Shown in pieces: positions 1-8,171 of a DNA stretch of 64,000 nt. Origin of the DNA: Alishewanella agri BL06 (lineage in GTDB: Bacteria; Pseudomonadota; Gammaproteobacteria; Enterobacterales; Alteromonadaceae); assembly GCF_000272005.1 (NCBI RefSeq), contig NZ_AKKU01000025.1, positions 153,493 through 217,492 on the forward strand, given 5' to 3'. Made by a program: the position numbers and the translations under genes. The notes under the pieces were generated by a model. The model had not been told where the DNA came from and did no database searches. It saw only the letters and a program-made list of their open reading frames with translations. Each line of letters opens with the position of its first letter. The stretch's first letter is position 1.

Positions 1-1023
1 AAAAGAACCGAAGGTCATGATATACAACACACTCATAATCCAGGTGTGTTTGTTATTAAAGATTTTGTATTGCCGATCCAGGCTGGTACGGATCGCGCCA
101 GGTAACAGCTTTAATAAAAATACGGTAGCGAACAGTACCCCGACTAACACTATTTCTTTTGGAATACCGAAACCTGAACCATTAGCAGACTCGGGTAAAA
201 TCAGCCATAAACCCGCGATCGAAGTGATAAAGCCGATCCCCAACATCGCCAGAATAATGCTAAAGGAGGTCACTGCGGCGGGCAGCTTCGGTGTGACTTC
301 GTCGGTATGGATATTATTGGTTCCAAACCAAAGCAGAAAGGCCAGTGGAATTAGGGTTATTAACCAGGCAAAGCCAGCATTCTGGATCCAGGTTTGGGTG
401 CCTGCCGGGATAGTGCCGGTAACGGTACCGCTGGCTTTCGCCAGAACCATTGGATCGCCGCCACCCAACAACGTAAAGACGCCATAAGACATAAAAATTG
501 GCACCAGAATTTGTACTGTGGTGACACCAAAATTGCCCAGGCCGGCATTTAGCCCCAGCGCCAAACCTTGTTGTTTTTTAGGAAAAAAGAAGCTGATATT
601 CGACATTGATGAGGCAAAGTTACCACCGCCGATACCTGACAGTAAGGCCATTAATTGAAACACCCACAGCGGCGTATCAATACTTTGTAATGCCAAGCCG
701 GTACCGACCGCAGGAATCATCAATAAACTGGTGGTCAGGAACAAGGTATAGCGACCACCGCAAAGCCTGACAAAGAAGCTTGATGGGATCCGCAGTGTCG
801 CGCCGGTAAGCCCGGCGATCGCGGTTAGGGTGAATAGCTCGGCGGTGCTAAACGGATAGCCGACATTCAGCATCTGCACCGTGACCACGCTCCACAACAT
901 CCAGACCCCAAAGCCGCAGAGCAGGCTCGGAATGGAAATCCATAAATTGCGGTTGGCAATACCGCGCCCGCTTTGTTGCCAGAAATTCTCGTCTTCTGGC
1001 TGCCATTTTCTTAAATCAGACAT
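1..1023 (-). CDS. narK: NarK-family nitrate/nitrite transporter (partial, C-terminus off window)
   Basis: Inner-membrane MFS transporter for nitrate uptake or nitrite/nitrate exchange. The reading frame is open from an ATG at 1023 to the window edge, so at least 341 residues are present and the C-terminus is missing. It begins MSDLRKWQPEDENFW and is very hydrophobic with many membrane helices. The segment GLALGLNAGLGNFGV matches the nitrate signature of the NarK/NNP family. An AGGAG ribosome-binding site lies 7-8 bases before the ATG. It diverges from narL, and the shared intergenic region carries a NarL-like palindrome and an FNR-like box, which fits nitrate- and anoxia-controlled expression. 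Whether it is a symporter or an antiporter cannot be told from this part. Confidence 0.88.
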   Translation of the reverse strand, partial: MSDLRKWQPEDENFWQQSGRGIANRNLWISIPSLLCGFGVWMLWSVVTVQMLNVGYPFSTAELFTLTAIAGLTGATLRIPSSFFVRLCGGRYTLFLTTSLLMIPAVGTGLALQSIDTPLWVFQLMALLSGIGGGNFASSMSNISFFFPKKQQGLALGLNAGLGNFGVTTVQILVPIFMSYGVFTLLGGGDPMVLAKASGTVTGTIPAGTQTWIQNAGFAWLITLIPLAFLLWFGTNNIHTDEVTPKLPAAVTSFSIILAMLGIGFITSIAGLWLILPESANGSGFGIPKEIVLVGVLFATVFLLKLLPGAIRTSLDRQYKIFNNKHTWIMSVLYIMTFGSF

Positions 1024-1138
1024 CTGGTAACTCCTGTTGTCTTGGCAGAGTGCTTAATGCAGCAAGTCTGATTGGCATTGGCAGGAGGCACAATGTATCT
1101 AAGGAGTTAGCCAAAGGCGTGGGCCAGCAAAGACGAGG

Positions 1139-1154
1139 TATCACTAAAGTGGTA
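1139..1154. promoter_or_regulatory. Candidate NarL/NarP 7-2-7 binding site upstream of narK
   Basis: TATCACT-AA-AGTGGTA is an inverted repeat of two heptamers spaced by two bases. The known NarL/NarP 7-2-7 consensus is TACYYMT-N2-AKRRGTA; this site departs at two positions in the left half and one in the right. It lies about 120 bases upstream of the narK start. Function is inferred. Confidence 0.5.
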
Positions 1155-1267
1155 GTTGCAAGGGTTTAGGCTGCAATTATCAAATATTTTCAATAAGATA
1201 ATACTGCTTAGTGTTGCGTTGCCTGCCCGCAGATCTCCGGCGGCCAAAATAGGTAGAGGCGGCTAAC

Positions 1268-1281
1268 ATGATTTATATCAA
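1268..1281. promoter_or_regulatory. Candidate FNR/Anr box upstream of narL-moeA
   Basis: ATGAT-TTAT-ATCAA matches the FNR consensus TTGAT-N4-ATCAA at nine of ten positions. Its centre (about 1274.5) is about 34 bases before the middle of a candidate -10 hexamer TAATAT at 1306-1311. That places the box near -42, the usual class II activating position for FNR. Confidence 0.6.
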
Positions 1282-1347
1282 AGTATCCGCAGCATAGATC
1301 TAAGCTAATATGGGTAAAGCCACGAGACAGGCAGTCAGGAGCAGGTT

Positions 1348-2001
1348 ATGTCAGAGCAAAAATCCAGCGTAATGCTGGTTGATGATCATCCATTATTACG
1401 CAAGGGCTTAAAGCAGTTGCTGGCGTTAGAAGATGAATTAGAGGTGATAGCGGAAGCCAGTAATGGTCAGGATGCAATTAAACTGGCCGCAGAACTGGAT
1501 CCGGACCTGATTATTCTTGATCTGAATATGCAAGGCATGGATGGGCTGGAAACCTTAAAACGGATGCGCGATGAGGGCGTGACGTCCCGCATTGTGATGC
1601 TGACAGTATCAGATGCCGATGAAGACATTGTCAAAGCCATCAGTAATGGCGCCGATGGCTATTTATTAAAAGATACCGATCCGGAAGTGTTACTGGATCA
1701 AATTAAAAAAGCACTGGAAGGTAAGATGGTATTAAGTGAAGCCATTACCCAGGTGCTGGCCACCGCCTTGCGTCGGCCACAGGCGAAAACGCCGGCTGAG
1801 CTAAACAGTTTGACCAACCGCGAATATGAGATTTTGCATCTGATTGCCAAAGGTATGAGCAATAAAGTGATTGCCCGCGAACTGAATATCTCTGATGGTA
1901 CCGTGAAGGTACATGTTAAACATCTGCTGAAAAAGCTGGGCTTACGCTCACGGGTTGAGGCCGCCGTCTGGATGGTGAACCAGCAGGGCGGCAAGCTATG
2001 A
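1348..2001 (+). CDS. narL: NarL-type nitrate/nitrite response regulator
   Basis: DNA-binding response regulator of 217 residues. An N-terminal receiver domain (about 7-122) has the acidic pair D12-D13, phospho-acceptor D58 and the conserved lysine in GYLLKD. A LuxR/GerE helix-turn-helix follows (about 153-210), with TVKVHVKHLLKKL almost as in E. coli NarL. It would be phosphorylated by NarX or NarQ when nitrate is present and would control anaerobic respiration genes; no cognate kinase is in the window. An AGGAG site precedes the ATG by 8 bases. The stop overlaps the moeA start (ATGA), so the two are probably co-translated, an unusual regulator-Moco enzyme pairing. NarP is the alternative name, but similarity to NarL looks closer. 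Confidence 0.9.
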   Translation: MSEQKSSVMLVDDHPLLRKGLKQLLALEDELEVIAEASNGQDAIKLAAELDPDLIILDLNMQGMDGLETLKRMRDEGVTSRIVMLTVSDADEDIVKAISNGADGYLLKDTDPEVLLDQIKKALEGKMVLSEAITQVLATALRRPQAKTPAELNSLTNREYEILHLIAKGMSNKVIARELNISDGTVKVHVKHLLKKLGLRSRVEAAVWMVNQQGGKL

Positions 2002-3218
2002 CAGCGAGCCTTTTGCTGCCGGTGGCGGATGCCCTGGCGCAGATGTTGGCACAGGTCAGCCCCGTCAGTGAGATTGAGCAGGTGCCACTGGCGCAGGCGC
2101 TGGACCGGGTACTGGCAGAGCCGGTGCTGGCCAGTTTTGATGTGCCGGGCTACGACAACTCAGCGATGGATGGCTATGCGGTGCGGGCGGCTGAGGTCAA
2201 AGCCGGACAAGCGTTAACACTGCAAGGTTCGGCGCTGGCTGGCCATGCCTTTGCTGCTGCGTTAGCGCCACAAAGCTGCGTGCGGATTATGACCGGTGCC
2301 GTACTGCCGGCGGGTGCCGATACGGTCATTATGCAGGAGCAGGTACGGCTGCAAGATGGCAAAGTTATCGCAGATTTTGTGCCGAAAGTGGGTGAACATG
2401 TACGGAAAGCTGGCGAAGATCTAAAAAATGGGCAGCAGGTGCTCAGTGCTGGTTGCCGGTTAACCGCGCCACAATTAGGCCTATTGGCGTCGCTGGGTAT
2501 TGCTGATGTGGCGGTCAGGCGTAAGCTTAAGATTGCCATCTTCTCCACAGGTGATGAACTGGTATTACCGGGACAGCCGTTACCGGAAGGTCATATCTAT
2601 GACAGCAACCGGGTAGTATTGCGCGCCATGCTGCAACGCCTTGGGGTCGAGGTCTTGGATCTGGGCTTATTGCCGGATCAGCCAGCAGCAATTCGTTCTG
2701 CGTTTCAAAGCGCGATGCGCGATGCCGATGCGCTGATTACCAGTGCCGGCGTCTCGGTTGGCGATGCCGACTATACGCGGCAAATGCTGTCTGAACTGGG
2801 CCAGGTGAATTTCTGGAAAGTGGCGATTAAACCCGGCAAACCTTTTGCCTTTGGTAAATTGGAAAACTGTTGGTTTTTTGGTTTGCCCGGTAATCCGGTG
2901 GCGGCTGTGGTGACGCTGGATCAACTGGTTCAGCCTGTACTGCTAAAGCTGGCCGGTGCTACTGTCTCGCCAGCCAACCAACTCACGGCAGTGACGACTG
3001 TGACCTTAAAAAAACAGCCAGGTCGCGCGGACTATCAGCGTGGTTACTATTGGACCACTGCCGAGGGGCTGTTCGTAAAAACCTTGGGCAGCCAAAGCTC
3101 CGGCATGCTGAGCTCCATAGCCAATGCTAATTGCTATATCGTGCTGCCGCAAGACAGCGGCAGTGTTGCCAGCGGTGAAGCCGTAACCATTCAGCCCTTT
3201 GGTCAGTTGTTACAGTAA
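1998..3218 (+). CDS. moeA: Molybdopterin molybdenumtransferase MoeA
   Basis: Cytoplasmic enzyme of 406 residues that inserts molybdate into adenylylated molybdopterin, the last step of Mo-molybdopterin synthesis. Family hallmarks include GYDNSAMDGYAV near residue 52, TGAVLPAGADTV near residue 98 and STGDEL near residue 183, followed by the MogA-like fold and a C-terminal MoeA domain IV. The length is typical. It overlaps narL by four bases and is transcribed away from the moa-mod operon. It supplies the step that operon lacks. Confidence 0.95.
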   Translation: MTASLLLPVADALAQMLAQVSPVSEIEQVPLAQALDRVLAEPVLASFDVPGYDNSAMDGYAVRAAEVKAGQALTLQGSALAGHAFAAALAPQSCVRIMTGAVLPAGADTVIMQEQVRLQDGKVIADFVPKVGEHVRKAGEDLKNGQQVLSAGCRLTAPQLGLLASLGIADVAVRRKLKIAIFSTGDELVLPGQPLPEGHIYDSNRVVLRAMLQRLGVEVLDLGLLPDQPAAIRSAFQSAMRDADALITSAGVSVGDADYTRQMLSELGQVNFWKVAIKPGKPFAFGKLENCWFFGLPGNPVAAVVTLDQLVQPVLLKLAGATVSPANQLTAVTTVTLKKQPGRADYQRGYYWTTAEGLFVKTLGSQSSGMLSSIANANCYIVLPQDSGSVASGEAVTIQPFGQLLQ

Positions 3219-3270
3219 ATCCAATCTGGCATTAGTGCACAGCTGCGCTAAGCTTTAAAGCGTTTTCTGC

Positions 3271-3290
3271 CAGTATGCCGCGGCATACTG
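3271..3290. repeat. Perfect 20-bp palindrome between moeA and the VOC gene
   Basis: CAGTATGCCG is followed at once by its exact reverse complement CGGCATACTG. It starts 52 bases after the moeA stop and ends 49 bases before the VOC gene. No T-run follows on either strand, so it does not look like an intrinsic terminator. It could be an operator for the VOC gene or an RNA-stabilising hairpin. Confidence 0.6.
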
Positions 3291-3339
3291 CAAAAGTCCG
3301 TTACCGCCGGAAGCGGTTAATCCAGATTAGGGGCGAGAG

Positions 3340-3804
3340 ATGAGCAAGGTGCAAGCGATCCCGGACGGTTATGCCAGTGCTATTCCTTATTTAACCGTGA
3401 AGAACGCGGCGGCGGCGATTGAATTTTATCAACGGGCCTTTGCCGCTGAATTGGTGTTACGGCTCGATATGCCAGGGGGCAGCGTAATGCATGCTGAGCT
3501 GCGAATCGGCCAGGCGCTGTTTATGCTAAGTGAACAAAATGATGAGTGGGGCAGTAAGAGCCCTGATATGCTGGGTGGTACCCCGGTTACGGTGATGGTC
3601 TATGTGCCTGATGTGGATAAGACGGTGGCTCAGGCTGTTGCGGCGGGGGCGAAGTTATTAATGCCGGTGGCAGACCAGTTTTATGGTGATCGCAGTGCCG
3701 CCTTACTCGATCCCTTTGGTCATGGCTGGATGCTGGCAACCCATATTGAGGACTTGTCGCAGGAAGAAATTGATCGACGGGCAGCGCAGCTGTTTAGTCA
3801 GTAA
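3340..3804 (+). CDS. VOC-superfamily (glyoxalase/PhnB-like) protein
   Basis: Cytoplasmic protein of 154 residues with a vicinal-oxygen-chelate fold. It opens AIPYLTVKNAAAAIEFYQRAF, the usual start of PhnB/YdcE-type glyoxalase-like proteins, and ends its second beta-alpha-beta-beta-beta module with the typical LLDPFGHGW. Members include glyoxalases, dioxygenases and antibiotic-binding proteins, so the substrate cannot be named. GGGGCGAGAG before the ATG is a fair ribosome-binding site. It is convergent with modC (25-base gap). Nothing ties it to molybdenum metabolism except position. Confidence 0.8.
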   Translation: MSKVQAIPDGYASAIPYLTVKNAAAAIEFYQRAFAAELVLRLDMPGGSVMHAELRIGQALFMLSEQNDEWGSKSPDMLGGTPVTVMVYVPDVDKTVAQAVAAGAKLLMPVADQFYGDRSAALLDPFGHGWMLATHIEDLSQEEIDRRAAQLFSQ

Positions 3805-3829
3805 ACCGTTTTAGTGGCGTCGCCGCTGT

Positions 3830-4969
3830 TTAATCCAGTGCGACGGCTTTAATTTGCGCATAGAGCGCCTGGCCAGGCGTTAAGGCCAGCCGCTGTGCCG
3901 ATTGTCGGGTTAGCAGCGCTTGCAGCGGCTGACCCGCCACCTCAAGCTGCACTAGAACTTCTGCCGGGTGCGCAGCAGCCTGAATAGCGATGATCGTTAC
4001 GGCCAGCTGATTAGTGACCGAGCTGCCGGCCAGTGGCTTAAGGCTTAAGGCGACATCGCGCGCCAGGATCCGCAGCCGGTAACTGCCGTTCGCAGTCGGC
4101 GAGCTAACAGGTGCAGGCACTTGCAGTAATTGGCCACCCACAGTGAGCTGTAGCATAAAGTGCTGACAGCCCTGATAGACTGCCGTTAATACCGACATAG
4201 CACCACAGGCGGCGAACTCCGGCTGCAGCAGTTGCTGTGCCAGCGGACCTCGGCTGATTACCCGCCCATCCTGCAGTAACAGCAAGTGATCGGCCAGTTT
4301 TACCACATCTTCTAATTGATGACTTACCAGTAGCATCGGCATATTCAGCTCACGGGCCACTTTTTGTAAAAAAGGTAAGATTTCCTGCCGGCTTTGCTGG
4401 TCCAGCGACGCCAGCGGTTCATCCAATAGCAGCAGCTGCGGCTGGCTGAGTAAGGCCCGCCCCAATGCTACCCGCTGGCGCTGGCCGCCGGACAGTTGGC
4501 CCGGCGCTTGCGTCAGCAATGGGTCTAATTCCAGTAAGTCGATAACGTTAGCCGGCTGCAGCTGCACCTGCAGCCGGCTGACTCGGCGCTGATAGCCAAA
4601 CAGCAGGTTTTGCTGCACATTTAAATGCGGCAACAAACTGCTTTCCTGGAACACCATGCCAATGCGCCTTTGATGCACCGGCATAAAGGTGTCTGCGGTT
4701 TGCCAGGGCTGCTCAGCAAAATGGATCCGGGCTGTCGGGTGGTGATCCAGGCCGGCGATAGCGCGCAGCAGGGTGGTTTTACCGCAGCCGGAGCGGCCAA
4801 ATAGCGCAGTGACGCCTTGCAGCGGGATTTGCTCGTTAAGTTGCAGCCTAAAGTTCTGCTGCTGCACCAGCAAATCGACAGTCAGCACACCCGCATCTTG
4901 CCTGCTTTCCGCCTTGGCAGGTGCGGCGGAGGCAGCGGAACACCAGCGGCTTGGCCAGAACGACATCAT
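3830..4969 (-). CDS. modC: Molybdate ABC transporter ATP-binding protein ModC
   Basis: ATPase of the molybdate importer, 379 residues. An ABC domain has Walker A GRSGCGKTT (58-66), signature LSGGQRQR (near 158) and Walker B LLLLDEP, with a switch histidine in SHQLED. The C-terminal third is a MOBE/TOBE molybdate-binding domain (about 310-377), which lets ModC-type ATPases respond to internal molybdate. The first 28 residues are an extension poor in conserved features. The ATG overlaps the modB stop by four bases; another ATG follows at 4966. It is the last gene of the moa-mod operon. Confidence 0.93.
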   Translation of the reverse strand: MMSFWPSRWCSAASAAPAKAESRQDAGVLTVDLLVQQQNFRLQLNEQIPLQGVTALFGRSGCGKTTLLRAIAGLDHHPTARIHFAEQPWQTADTFMPVHQRRIGMVFQESSLLPHLNVQQNLLFGYQRRVSRLQVQLQPANVIDLLELDPLLTQAPGQLSGGQRQRVALGRALLSQPQLLLLDEPLASLDQQSRQEILPFLQKVARELNMPMLLVSHQLEDVVKLADHLLLLQDGRVISRGPLAQQLLQPEFAACGAMSVLTAVYQGCQHFMLQLTVGGQLLQVPAPVSSPTANGSYRLRILARDVALSLKPLAGSSVTNQLAVTIIAIQAAAHPAEVLVQLEVAGQPLQALLTRQSAQRLALTPGQALYAQIKAVALD

Positions 4970-5655
4970 AGGCTGACCTCGCGTTCCAGACGGCGGTTCA
5001 GGCCATAGACAATAAACAGCACCACAAAGGCGGTGACTAACAGACCGAGTGATAACTGATGAGCCTGGCTGTAGTTCATCGCTTCGGTATGATCGTAAAT
5101 TAACACCGATAACACCTGGGTTTCACCGGGAATACTGCCGCCGAGCATCAGGATCACGCCAAATTCGCCCAGTGTATGGGCAAAGGTCAGGGTCGCAGCA
5201 ACGACAAAGCCGCCGCGGCAAAGTGGCAGCACCACATTAAAAAACTGATCCCATTGATTGGCACCCAGAGTAGCGGCAACCTCCAGTGGACGTTGCCCCA
5301 TGCGGCGAAAGGCTTCCAACAGTGGCTGTACTGTAAAAGGCAGGGAGTAAATCACTGAGCCAATTAAAATACCGCTAAAACTAAAGGCCAGATGGCGCAG
5401 CCCCAGCGCTTCCAGCGTGCTGCCGATAGCGCCGTGCGGCCCCAGTAATAGCAGCAGATAAAAGCCCAGTACCGTCGGCGGCAGCACCAGCGGCAAGGCA
5501 ACCAGAGCCTGAATAGCCGTGCGCCAGCGGCTTTGTGCCTGTGCCAGCCAGAACGCCAACGGCGTGCCGATAAGCAGTAAGATCAGCGTGGTATAAAAAC
5601 ACAGTTTTAGGGTGACCTGAATGGCCAGCCAGTCCTCTGGTGCCAGGTTAAGCAT
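4966..5655 (-). CDS. modB: Molybdate ABC transporter permease ModB
   Basis: Inner-membrane permease, 229 residues from the ATG at 5655, the same length as E. coli ModB. The EAA loop appears as EAFRRMGQRPLEVAATLGAN and five or so membrane helices are evident. The frame is open further upstream, but that segment lies inside modA; the ATG at 5655 has a GGAG site seven bases ahead and gives the expected N-terminus (MLNLAPEDWLAI). It overlaps modA by eight bases and modC by four, so the three subunits are translationally coupled. Confidence 0.93.
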   Translation of the reverse strand: MLNLAPEDWLAIQVTLKLCFYTTLILLLIGTPLAFWLAQAQSRWRTAIQALVALPLVLPPTVLGFYLLLLLGPHGAIGSTLEALGLRHLAFSFSGILIGSVIYSLPFTVQPLLEAFRRMGQRPLEVAATLGANQWDQFFNVVLPLCRGGFVVAATLTFAHTLGEFGVILMLGGSIPGETQVLSVLIYDHTEAMNYSQAHQLSLGLLVTAFVVLFIVYGLNRRLEREVSL

Positions 5656-6424
5656 CGCCAGGCTCCGTTGTAGTACTGATCCCGGGTTGTTCAAAACCAT
5701 ACTGCTGCAGGATAGCCAGTACAGCGGCGCTTTGCATAAAGGCGACAAAGTGCCAGGCACTGGTTTTGGCCTCGCCTTTACGGGTGATGGTGTAAGCCTG
5801 GGTCAGGGGTTGATGCAACTCTGCCGGGATCAGCTGATAGCCATGCCGGGCCAGCTCGGGAAACTTCGCCAGCGATAAAGCAATAATGGCGACCTCTGCG
5901 CCGCCGCTTTGTGCCAGCTGCGCGGTTTGCGCAATATTTTCGCCATAAACTAATTTGGCTTGCAGCGTCTGCCAAACGCCGGCGGCGATTAATGCCTCCT
6001 GAGCACGCTGACCGTAAGGGGCATGGCTGGGCTGTGCAATCGCCAATCGGCGTAGCGCGAGTTGTGGCAGCTCGGTTAAGCTGATGCCGCTCATATTTTG
6101 GCGTGGACTCCACAGCACAATCCGCCCCTGGGCATAAAGTTGCGGCGCCAGTACGGCCAGCCCTTCCTGATACAATTGCTGCGGAAACTGGATATCGGCA
6201 GAAAAGAACACATCATAGGGTGCGCCATGGCGGATCTGGGTGGTCATCTTGCCACTGGAGCCATAAATCACCCGGATCTCGGTCTGCGGCTGTTGTTGGC
6301 GATACAGGCTTAAGATCTCGTCCAGTGCATAACGCAGATCGGAGGCGGCGGCTATGGTCAGCCTTTCACTGGCATAAAGTGGCAAGGCGAAACACAAACA
6401 AAGCAAGCACAGGACTTTTAGCAT
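5648..6424 (-). CDS. modA: Periplasmic molybdate-binding protein ModA
   Basis: Substrate-binding protein of the ModABC importer, 258 residues. Residues 1-18 are a Sec signal peptide (hydrophobic LCLLCLCFALPLYA, cleavage near ASE). The mature protein starts LTIAAASDLRYALDEI, the classic ModA opening in which the serine contacts the oxyanion, and continues with VIYGSSGKMTTQI. It binds molybdate (or tungstate) and delivers it to ModB. Three bases separate it from moaE upstream and it overlaps modB downstream. Confidence 0.93.
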   Translation of the reverse strand: MLKVLCLLCLCFALPLYASERLTIAAASDLRYALDEILSLYRQQQPQTEIRVIYGSSGKMTTQIRHGAPYDVFFSADIQFPQQLYQEGLAVLAPQLYAQGRIVLWSPRQNMSGISLTELPQLALRRLAIAQPSHAPYGQRAQEALIAAGVWQTLQAKLVYGENIAQTAQLAQSGGAEVAIIALSLAKFPELARHGYQLIPAELHQPLTQAYTITRKGEAKTSAWHFVAFMQSAAVLAILQQYGFEQPGISTTTEPGDA

Positions 6425-6427
6425 CGG

Positions 6428-6877
6428 TTACTCCCAACGCTTTAATGCGGCTTGATCGCTGACTTTCGCCGCAACCCAGTATTCGCCGCTGGACGTGTGT
6501 TCTTTTTTCCAGAACGGTGCGCGGTTTTTCAGGTAATCCATAATAAATTCGCCAGCCGCAAAGCCTGCGGCCCGATGCGCACTGGCGACGCCGACAAACA
6601 CGATTTGCTCGTTGGGTAACAGGGTACCGATCCGATGGATAATGCTGACCGCGCCCAGTTGCCAGCGCTGCTGCGCCTCTGTTGCGATCTGGGTTAACGC
6701 CTGTTCGGTCATGCCCGGATAATGTTCCAGTGTCATGCCAAGCAGCTCTGCCTCTGCCAACTCCCTTACCAGACCCGTAAAAGTGACGACGGCGCCACAG
6801 CGGGCATCCTGCCGCAGCAGCTCGTATTCGCTGGCAACCGAAAAGTCCTGTTGTTGTACCTGTATTCGCAGCGTCAT
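6428..6877 (-). CDS. moaE: Molybdopterin synthase catalytic subunit MoaE
   Basis: Large subunit of molybdopterin synthase, 149 residues. With thiocarboxylated MoaD it adds two sulfurs to precursor Z (cyclic pyranopterin monophosphate). Diagnostic segments are GAVVTFTGLVRE, LEHYPGMTE, IHRIGTL and the catalytic-lysine region FWKKEHTSSGEYW. Length and order match E. coli MoaE. It starts one base after the moaD stop. Confidence 0.95.
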   Translation of the reverse strand: MTLRIQVQQQDFSVASEYELLRQDARCGAVVTFTGLVRELAEAELLGMTLEHYPGMTEQALTQIATEAQQRWQLGAVSIIHRIGTLLPNEQIVFVGVASAHRAAGFAAGEFIMDYLKNRAPFWKKEHTSSGEYWVAAKVSDQAALKRWE

Positions 6878-6878
6878 G

Positions 6879-7130
6879 CTAGCCTCCGGTCACCGGCGGA
6901 AAGAATGCCAGTTCATCGCCGGCAGCAACCGGGTGTGATAAGTCGACCAATTGTTGGTTAACGGCACACAGCAGCTCGGCGTTGGCTAGATGTTGCTGCC
7001 AGTGCGCAGATTGACTGGCGAGTTTGTTCAGCACCTCGCGCGCGGTCAGGTGCTGCCCAGTGATATCCAGTGTGGTATTGGCGCAAGCCAAACGTTCACG
7101 CAGGGCGGCAAAAAATAAAATTTTAAGCAT
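6879..7130 (-). CDS. moaD: Molybdopterin synthase sulfur-carrier subunit MoaD
   Basis: Small ubiquitin-fold sulfur carrier, 83 residues from the ATG at 7130. An open frame extends to 7205 but lies inside moaC; the 7130 start gives the usual [13 protein letters not shown]-terminus. It ends in PPVTGG: the terminal Gly-Gly (82-83) is adenylated and thiocarboxylated, and donates sulfur to MoaE. The adenylating enzyme MoeB is not in the window. It overlaps moaC by eight bases (ATGCTTAA). Confidence 0.94.
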   Translation of the reverse strand: MLKILFFAALRERLACANTTLDITGQHLTAREVLNKLASQSAHWQQHLANAELLCAVNQQLVDLSHPVAAGDELAFFPPVTGG

Positions 7131-7623
7131 CGGTGCTCTCCCATGCTGACTGATACTGATAATGGCCGGATTTACCGCCGGTTTTCTCCAACAAACGAAT
7201 ATCACTAATGGTCATAGCTTTATCTACCGCTTTACACATATCGTAAATCGTCAGGGCGGCGACACTGGCCGCGGTCAGGGCTTCCATCTCGACACCGGTA
7301 CTGCCGCTAAGCTGACAGCAGGCTTCGATACGGATCTGACCGGCGGCCGCATCCAGCTGAAAATCGACACTGACTTTGCTTAACAGCAGCGGATGACAGA
7401 GCGGGATCAGGTCGCTGGTTTTTTTTGCCGCCATAATGCCGGCAATGCGCGCAGTGGCCAGCACATCGCCTTTTTTTAGCAGTGCCTGTTCAATCAGTCG
7501 GATCACCTCGGGGCGGGTTTGCACCAGGGCGCCGGCTCGGGCCAGGCGTTGGCTGTCGGCTTTAGTGCTAATATCAACCATCGCCGCCGCACCTTGTTGA
7601 TCAAGATGGGTTAGGGTATTCAT
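7123..7623 (-). CDS. moaC: Cyclic pyranopterin monophosphate synthase MoaC
   Basis: Second enzyme of Moco synthesis, 166 residues. It converts the MoaA product 3',8-cyclo-7,8-dihydro-GTP into cyclic pyranopterin monophosphate. The segments [46 protein letters not shown] and KTGGKSG are family signatures containing the active-site His, Glu, Asp and Lys residues. It overlaps moaB by four bases upstream and moaD by eight downstream. Confidence 0.96.
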   Translation of the reverse strand: MNTLTHLDQQGAAAMVDISTKADSQRLARAGALVQTRPEVIRLIEQALLKKGDVLATARIAGIMAAKKTSDLIPLCHPLLLSKVSVDFQLDAAAGQIRIEACCQLSGSTGVEMEALTAASVAALTIYDMCKAVDKAMTISDIRLLEKTGGKSGHYQYQSAWESTDA

Positions 7624-8171
7624 GCGCCGGTCTCCGCAGTAGTACAGCCGCTGGCCGGACTATTTTTCAGGTGTGGAATAAAATTACAGGGGCCGGTATG
7701 GCCATCCAGCTGTGGCAAAATCAGTTGTTGCATCGCCAGGGTGCAGGCGGAGCCTGAGCCCGGCATCGCAAACACTAAGGTGCCATTGGCCAGCCCAGCC
7801 AAAGCACCAGATTGCATCGCCGCCGAGCCGAGTTGCTGCCAGGATAATTGCCGAAACAGCTCACCAAAGCCCGGTACCGTTTGATCCAATAACGGTGTGA
7901 CAGCAGCAACGGTGCAATTATCGGCGGCATAGCCGGTACCACCATTGATCAGGACAACCTGCACCTCGGTACTGGCGATCCAGCGGCTTAGCAGCGCCCT
8001 GAGCTGATAACGGTTATTCGGTAGCAGCGCGCGCTCAGCCAGTTGATGACCGGCCCGGGTTAGCAACTGGCATAGCAGCTCACCACTGCTGTCATTTGCT
8101 GCGGTACGGCTGTTGGAGACGGTCAATACCGCCAGTTGGAGCGGATAAAATTGTCGCGCAATTTTAGTCAT
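7620..8171 (-). CDS. moaB: MoaB/MogA-type molybdopterin adenylyltransferase
   Basis: Protein of 183 residues with the MPT-binding fold shared by MoaB, MogA and Cin[17 protein letters not shown] is the MoaB-type N-terminus, [19 protein letters not shown] holds the TGGTG-like motif, and [15 protein letters not shown] is the second phosphate-binding loop. It probably adenylylates molybdopterin before MoeA inserts Mo. No separate mogA is in the window, so this gene may supply that step, but E. coli MoaB itself is inactive and activity is inferred. The last 12 residues are weakly conserved. It overlaps mobA by eight bases. Confidence 0.88.
   Translation of the reverse strand: MTKIARQFYPLQLAVLTVSNSRTAANDSSGELLCQLLTRAGHQLAERALLPNNRYQLRALLSRWIASTEVQVVLINGGTGYAADNCTVAAVTPLLDQTVPGFGELFRQLSWQQLGSAAMQSGALAGLANGTLVFAMPGSGSACTLAMQQLILPQLDGHTGPCNFIPHLKNSPASGCTTAETGA

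Larger units (their letters stand above)
1024..1347. promoter_or_regulatory. Divergent narK / narL control region
   Basis: This 324-base gap separates the two divergent genes and shows no coding potential. It is more A+T-rich than its flanks. It holds a 7-2-7 heptamer palindrome at 1139-1154 and an FNR/Anr-like box at 1268-1281, listed separately. A candidate -10 element (TAATAT) sits at 1306-1311, ahead of narL. Confidence 0.6.

Noticed and set aside
17-487. 156-codon plus-strand reading frame at the window start
   Set aside because: It is antisense to the narK frame, which is open to the window edge and encodes a clear NarK transporter.
3271-3290. Palindrome as the moeA terminator
   Set aside because: It has no loop and no T-run on either side.
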